In this document: piece by piece, positions 60,003 to 64,000 of the stretch | Layout of the letters: every line of letters starts with the position of its first letter | How positions within the stretch are numbered: position 1 is the first letter of the stretch | NCBI GenBank assembly: GCA_964525675.1 | Contig: CAZGJW010000001.1 | Coordinates: 1-64,000 of the forward strand | Direction: 5' to 3' | Length of the DNA stretch: 64,000 nt | From: CAYSRJ01 sp964525675 | GTDB lineage: Bacteria > Spirochaetota > B62-G9 > DRHN01 | Notes under the pieces: generated by a model | What the model saw: only the letters and a program-made list of their open reading frames with translations | Database searches by the model: none | What the model was told of the DNA's origin: nothing | Made by a program: the position numbers and the translations under genes

Positions 60003-61108
60003 CTCCTCCCCGTGAGAATCACAACGTATCTGCCGGGCTCGAGGCTCCGCTCCCGATACCCATTCGCGAGAACGGCCAGTCCCGCGGTGGAGGCAGGAAG
60101 TACACTGAGCCCCTCCTGTTCGCGGACCATTCGCGAAAAGGACATCATACTTCTATCTGAGACATACCCGGCAAGCCCACCGGTTCTCCGAATGGCTTCC
60201 AGTGCAAGGTCACCGTCGATGGAGTGCCAGTTGATGAGCGGTTCGTTGATCTTTGTTTCCCGTATGTCCTCAGCAGAAAGATCCTCACAGGATGGCAGGT
60301 TTTTCAGATACGCCTGAACGATCGGATTTTTCCGGTACGAGGAACCGGCAATAAGTTTTGGAACATGGGATGTTTTTCCACGTCTGTACAGGCTGACAAA
60401 ACCTTTGTACATGCCTGCAAGGGTTGTCCCGTTAGACACCGGAACCGCAACGGCAGTCGGGGCGTCACGGAGCTCATCGTATATCTCATAGGCGATCTCG
60501 CCGTACGCACTGAGCTGTAGAGCGGTATTTTCACCCCCGGGATTGGCGTCGTAGATCTCTTTTTCCGCTGCGTACTCCTGTGAGAGCTGTACCGTCTGTT
60601 CATAGTCAATCGGGGTTCGAATGATCTCGGCGCCGAATTTCCTGATCTCATCGATACGTTTGGTCTGATAGTTTTCAGGTATGAATATGAAACACTTGAG
60701 CCCTGCCATGTAAGATGCAAGTGCGATAGCCACACCGTAATTGCCGCAGGTAGCAACGGTCACTGCGTCGTATCCGCGCCTGAGTGCATCCATGCCCTGG
60801 GCAAAGGCAATACGGTCCTTCTGTGTGCCTGTCGGGTTACTCCCCTCGAACTTCATATAGATCTGTCGAAGGCCTATCTCCCGTTCACTGTTCCGGGCAC
60901 GGGTCATGGTTGTGTCGCCGACCTGCGACTCAAATATATCCTCGTATGCCTCCAGGCGTTCTTCGATGGTGAACTCAGGAGAAGATGCAATCTGGATCTG
61001 CCTTTCCGTATCGATGAGGATGTCAGGCGAGTCGGGCGTGGCACCATCGATGAGAGTGAAATTTCTGTTCGATGAAGGTGCGCTGTTCTGGTCTTCATAT
61101 TCATTCAT
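59999..61108 (-). CDS. Threonine-synthase-like fold-type II PLP enzyme
   Basis: 369 residues. PLP lysine in GSNPTGTQKDR (Lys97), phosphate-binding VATCGNYGVA, and PVSNGTTLAGMYKG. The first 60 residues lack the zinc-ribbon of some threonine synthases and are not recognised. Members convert O-phosphohomoserine to threonine, phosphoserine to cysteate or diaminopropionate-type products. Here no homoserine kinase is nearby, and the setting (ATP-grasp upstream, DgcN fusion downstream) suggests making an unusual amino acid by beta- or gamma-replacement. Ribosome site GAGGAG. Confidence 0.75.
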   Translation of the reverse strand: MNEYEDQNSAPSSNRNFTLIDGATPDSPDILIDTERQIQIASSPEFTIEERLEAYEDIFESQVGDTTMTRARNSEREIGLRQIYMKFEGSNPTGTQKDRIAFAQGMDALRRGYDAVTVATCGNYGVAIALASYMAGLKCFIFIPENYQTKRIDEIRKFGAEIIRTPIDYEQTVQLSQEYAAEKEIYDANPGGENTALQLSAYGEIAYEIYDELRDAPTAVAVPVSNGTTLAGMYKGFVSLYRRGKTSHVPKLIAGSSYRKNPIVQAYLKNLPSCEDLSAEDIRETKINEPLINWHSIDGDLALEAIRRTGGLAGYVSDRSMMSFSRMVREQEGLSVLPASTAGLAVLANGYRERSLEPGRYVVILTGRR

Positions 61109-61397
61109 ACTCGGCGGCTCCTCGTTGCATATATTAAAAAATCAAACACTACGTATCATTTTATGGGGCTTTTATTTTTCCATTTCTCCGAAAAATGGGC
61201 ACCTGGAAAAAATATATATGATTTTTCACTGCGAGGCGATTGTGAAATGATCAGCCCCTTTCTTGAACAGGCAACTCTCAAACTGTGTACGCATTATTCT
61301 GAATATCCTATTTTGTTAATCTTCGAGAATGCTTTATAATAGCGCACCAATTGAAAGTACAGATAGAATCATGCACCATCATCCAGGATTCATAAGT
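61109..61397. other. 289-bp gap inside the 52.8-64 kb gene block
   Basis: No gene seen. A/T-rich, with candidate -10-like TATTAT on the minus strand (around 61335) but no convincing -35 box. It is the only sizeable gap in the block and probably holds an internal promoter for the PLP-enzyme gene and those after it. Confidence 0.4.
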
Positions 61398-62366
61398 TTA
61401 TTCATGAACTGGTGAAAACCAGACAGCCCTATGATGCAGCCGCACGCTTCCCCGCACCCACTGCCATGCCTTCTCAGCTAAACGGCGCGTCAGAAGCAGA
61501 ATAAGGTCGTCAGGTACACCTGCTGCCCGAAAGGATTGCGACGAGACGTCACACTGGTCGTTCATATAATCAATCACTACGAATTTATTACTACGTTTGC
61601 TCATGGCTATTTCACATGAAAACCATTCGATACGGACAATATCGGCGATATCAGACGCAATTCCGACCATCGACATCAGCCTGTGCTGCTCGAATTCTCG
61701 GATCATCGCATGCCGGTACACACCGCTTTGCGGATTCCACCAGCAGGGAAACAGCTCCCCGAACAGGTAAAAGATCCTGAACCATGCAACCACCCCCTCC
61801 AATACCTCCGGCTCCACAAACTCCTGCAGGAGGAAATGGTCGCCCGGATTGAAATTCCGCGCTTCGGCAATCTCCCGCAGAGTCAACCGATCCCGCACGA
61901 TCTTCACTCCACGCTGCCCGTATCCTGTAGCCGGCTTGATGACAATTGGAAGTCCCAGTTTCTCTTTCTCTTCAAAGGTAAGCCTTCGCGAAGGCTCCCA
62001 GTTCCGTATCACCACGGTATTGGGTACTGGAATGCCGGCATTGATCAGGTTAAAATGTGTGATTGCTTTGTCCGCTGAAAACCGAACCTGATCTACATCG
62101 GCGACAATTCGGGTTCCATGGTCTTTGAGAAGGTAGGCAAATTTCGTGAATGGATGCTCCAGGTTTTCCGTGTCGGAAGCAAGGTCCAGGTAGAAACGGA
62201 TTTTAAGCCTGCTTTCCAGGACATGAGACGCGACGTGCTCAAGCTTCGATTCATTTACTTTGAGAAAGCGAAGCCCTCGTGCTTCACACTCCCTGCGCAG
62301 AGCATCGATGAAGAGAACATCACCATTTTCATCAATCCACCCTATGCCGAAGTCGTATACGTCCAT
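61398..62366 (-). CDS. ATP-grasp ligase of unknown substrate
   Basis: 322 residues with an ATP-grasp core: FSADKAITHFNLINAGIPVP, LPIVIKPATGYGQRGVKIV (ATP-binding lysine and Gly loop), LLQEFVEP and FVVIDYMNDQCD, where the last acidic/Asn residues bind Mg2+. Similar in layout to RimK-like amino-acid ligases. It would join a carboxylate to an amine or thiol through an acyl phosphate. The neighbours that make agmatine and putrescine suggest a polyamine or amino acid as amine partner; this is inference. Confidence 0.75.
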   Translation of the reverse strand: MDVYDFGIGWIDENGDVLFIDALRRECEARGLRFLKVNESKLEHVASHVLESRLKIRFYLDLASDTENLEHPFTKFAYLLKDHGTRIVADVDQVRFSADKAITHFNLINAGIPVPNTVVIRNWEPSRRLTFEEKEKLGLPIVIKPATGYGQRGVKIVRDRLTLREIAEARNFNPGDHFLLQEFVEPEVLEGVVAWFRIFYLFGELFPCWWNPQSGVYRHAMIREFEQHRLMSMVGIASDIADIVRIEWFSCEIAMSKRSNKFVVIDYMNDQCDVSSQSFRAAGVPDDLILLLTRRLAEKAWQWVRGSVRLHHRAVWFSPVHE

Positions 62367-62430
62367 AAAACCCTATTGTTACGGTTAAGATTCCCATTGG
62401 GATCATCAACAGCATATCATTGCAGCACTT

Positions 62431-63366
62431 TCATTGTACCCTCTTAAAAATAAAACTCAAGAGCTTGTACACGAGTTTCGCGGCAAGAAAATCGGGTGCT
62501 TTGTTTCGTGACGGGCAGAGCTCTACTACATCGAATCCCACCACCCGCCTGCTTTCAGTCACATTTCTCAACAGTCTGATCACCTCGTACCAGCCAAGGC
62601 CCCCCGGCTCGGGCGTTCCGGTGGAGGGCATGATTCCCGAATCAAAGACATCGAGATCGATAGTGATATAGACGGGATCGATAAGCAGAGAGGAAACCTG
62701 TTCGAGGTATCGGTCGGAGACAGAACAATCGTGCGCAAAGAAAACACGCTCTTTCTTGAGACGAGAATCCCCGGTCGTACCACGGGCACCCGCTTCGCTT
62801 GTACCACGGGCACCCGCTTCGCTTGTACCACGGGCACTCCCTTCGGTCGTATCCATGCTTCGTATACCCACACTAACAACGGTATCGATGATTTCGCCGA
62901 CTCTGGACATAACACAGGCATGATTGTAGCGGCTTCCCTGATACAAATCACGACGGTCGGAATGGGCATCTAGGTGCAGAACACTCAACGATCTGAAGTG
63001 CTCTGCATGGGCTGCAATGGTCCCAATAGATACCGAGTGCTCTCCTCCAAGTACCACCGTGAATTTACCGTCGGCGAGATACCGAGCAACACGAGCCCTT
63101 ACCTTTTCAACCATGGTTTCGACTTTCCACGCTCTAATCGGACGGGCCGTACACAGACCCTGCATGTACACCTGGGAATCGGTCTCAATATCGTAGAGCT
63201 CAAGGTTGCGAGATGCTTCCAATATGGCACGAGGTCCATGCCTGGAACCCTTCATCCAGGTACTCGTGCGGTCAAATGGTACGGACAACAGCACAACTCT
63301 TGAAGTATCGTATGTCGAGTACCTGAGTTCGAGACCGTAGAAGTTGCGAGGTGTCTTATCTTTCAT
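62431..63366 (-). CDS. speB: Agmatinase (ureohydrolase) with repetitive insertion
   Basis: 311 residues. Two-manganese site intact: GGEHS (His110), LDAHSDRRD (Asp133, His135, Asp137) and DLDVFD (Asp237, Asp239); TGTPEPGGL follows as in agmatinases. It hydrolyses agmatine to putrescine and urea. Starts one base after the arginine decarboxylase stop, so the two act in sequence. Residues about 176-199 are an 8-residue repeat (EAGARGTS twice, partly a third time) encoded by a 24-bp tandem repeat, between two core strands, at a place where relatives have a short loop. Confidence 0.88.
   Translation of the reverse strand: MKDKTPRNFYGLELRYSTYDTSRVVLLSVPFDRTSTWMKGSRHGPRAILEASRNLELYDIETDSQVYMQGLCTARPIRAWKVETMVEKVRARVARYLADGKFTVVLGGEHSVSIGTIAAHAEHFRSLSVLHLDAHSDRRDLYQGSRYNHACVMSRVGEIIDTVVSVGIRSMDTTEGSARGTSEAGARGTSEAGARGTTGDSRLKKERVFFAHDCSVSDRYLEQVSSLLIDPVYITIDLDVFDSGIMPSTGTPEPGGLGWYEVIRLLRNVTESRRVVGFDVVELCPSRNKAPDFLAAKLVYKLLSFIFKRVQ
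62777..62848. repeat. 24-bp tandem repeat inside speB
   Basis: Unit begins GTACCACGGGCACC and ends CGCTTCGCTT; copies at 62777-62800 and 62801-62824 are identical and a third at 62825-62848 differs at its end. The unit length is a multiple of three, so copy changes keep the reading frame. Confidence 0.9.
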
Positions 63367-63367
63367 A

Positions 63368-63922
63368 TTACTCCATGATAAATACCGCAGCAGCCATCAC
63401 AGTGGTCCAGAGCCCGTCCTTATTTCCCTCAGCCGATTGACAGATATTTCTTGTCTTGAAAATATGGCCGCTTGCCCGGTACACATTCTTTCGCTCATCC
63501 CAGGCCTGGTCCGGGTCGAAAGGTATCCCGAGGGTAGTTGCCAGCATAGTTGCAGCCAGGTCTTCCGCGTAATTGCCCGAAATACGGGCGGTTTCGCCGA
63601 AGCTGTGGTGCTCGGCTATGTACCCGTAGTGCTCCCTCTCCTTGGGAACAGCTATACCGATAGCCGCAGAAACGAGACGATTTGGCTCTCTCGTCCCGTT
63701 TCTTGCCAAGACGCAATAGGTGAGCTGGCCGGCCTTTAACATCGCCAGCCCTTCTTCCTTGGTGATTATTGCACACATTGGAGGCAAAATGCTCGAAACA
63801 TAGACCAGGTTACACTTTTCGATGCACGCCTGTCTCAACGCCACTTCGAAAGAAGAGAGCTTGTCGCGGTGCATACCGACACCCTTGGTAAGGAAGAGTT
63901 TTTTCGGAATGAGCCCCATCAT
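63368..63922 (-). CDS. pdaD: Pyruvoyl-dependent arginine decarboxylase
   Basis: 184 residues. Self-cleavage site in VYVSSILPP (Ser43-Ser44), giving a pyruvoyl group on Ser44; upstream KLSSFEVALRQACIEKCNLV and downstream EHHSFGETARISGNYAED match the PvlArgDC family. Converts arginine to agmatine. Its start overlaps the previous stop by 4 bp (ATGA) and its stop lies one base before speB: an arginine to putrescine pair. Confidence 0.9.
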   Translation of the reverse strand: MMGLIPKKLFLTKGVGMHRDKLSSFEVALRQACIEKCNLVYVSSILPPMCAIITKEEGLAMLKAGQLTYCVLARNGTREPNRLVSAAIGIAVPKEREHYGYIAEHHSFGETARISGNYAEDLAATMLATTLGIPFDPDQAWDERKNVYRASGHIFKTRNICQSAEGNKDGLWTTVMAAAVFIME

Positions 63923-64000
63923 TTCTTCTCTCCGTCAAGAAATGCATTGAACTCCTTCTGGTTCCGATTTCTCCACGAGCCATTGTGGTATGCAAAACTC
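63919..64000 (-). CDS. C-terminal end of an unidentified gene, cut by the right edge
   Basis: Frame from base 63999 down reads SFAYHNGSWRNRNQKEF then NAFLDGEKK and TGA at 63919-63921, overlapping the decarboxylase start. Clearly coding and translationally coupled. Too short to identify; by context it could be another polyamine enzyme. Confidence 0.6.
   Translation of the reverse strand, partial: SFAYHNGSWRNRNQKEFNAFLDGEKK

Noticed and set aside
62777..62848. Possible CRISPR array
   Set aside because: Tandem repeat has no spacers and lies in frame within speB.

Overview
The window is chromosomal DNA of a diderm, probably strictly anaerobic bacterium. Outer-membrane-type proteins (an OmpA-like lipoprotein, a beta-helix lipoprotein, several lipoboxes) point to two membranes. 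Radical SAM enzymes, an AmrS-type enzyme, a (Re)-citrate-synthase-like protein and remnants of a glycyl-radical enzyme and a FabV/TER reductase point to anaerobic life. The overall mix is what I would expect of a free-living Spirochaetota member, but that is an inference from gene content; there is no rRNA or other marker here. No tRNA, rRNA, CRISPR array, prophage or intact insertion sequence was seen.

Layout. 0-5 kb: a NimA-like flavoprotein cut by the left edge, a two-gene minus-strand unit (caspase-fold lipoprotein and small membrane protein), a COG2403 P-loop protein and a TIGR00300 (ornithine-cyclodeaminase-type) protein. 5-13 kb: a FadR-type regulator with a perfect palindrome over its own promoter, a complete branched-chain-amino-acid-type ABC transporter (livGFHMK), a creatininase-family amidohydrolase and a LeuA/(Re)-citrate-synthase-like enzyme; this reads as uptake and breakdown of an amide or amino-acid-like compound. 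13-17 kb: an OmpA lipoprotein, then a two-gene signalling cassette, TPR-SLOG-like-class III nucleotide cyclase followed by a TIR protein with a histone-H1-like tail. 17-19 kb: a broken gene that fuses a glycyl-radical-enzyme N-terminus to a ROK-kinase C-terminus, and an Smr protein. 19-23 kb: an Fbp-type iron(III)/polyamine-like ABC transporter with an intrinsic-terminator hairpin between the binding-protein gene and the permease gene.

23-28 kb holds a geranylgeranyl-reductase-like flavoprotein, a DUF72 gene that seems to start at CTG, two gene remnants, AmrS and a membrane protein. 28-32 kb is a PTS-type dihydroxyacetone kinase operon (dhaK, dhaL and a DhaM-HPr-EI fusion). 32-40 kb: an NtrC-type two-component system, a 39-residue coiled-coil protein, corA, mscS and a DUF432 gene. 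39-48 kb: a radical SAM/SPASM protein, a decayed Tm-1-like gene, a tripartite tricarboxylate transporter (tctCAB), a 2-hydroxyacid dehydrogenase, a FabV/TER remnant, a beta-helix lipoprotein and pdxA. 48-52 kb: Trk/Ktr potassium uptake genes with a membrane PAS protein.

52.8-64 kb is a tightly packed minus-strand block of ten genes running in from the right edge: an unidentified C-terminus, pyruvoyl arginine decarboxylase, agmatinase, an ATP-grasp ligase, a threonine-synthase-like PLP enzyme, a large DUF1611(DgcN)-PP-loop (MurL-like) fusion, a second creatininase-family protein, an enolase-superfamily epimerase (DgcA-like) and two glycosyltransferases. It makes putrescine from arginine and carries several glutamate/D-glutamate-type activities. 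I consider this block and the cyclase-TIR pair the two best candidates for an undescribed system.
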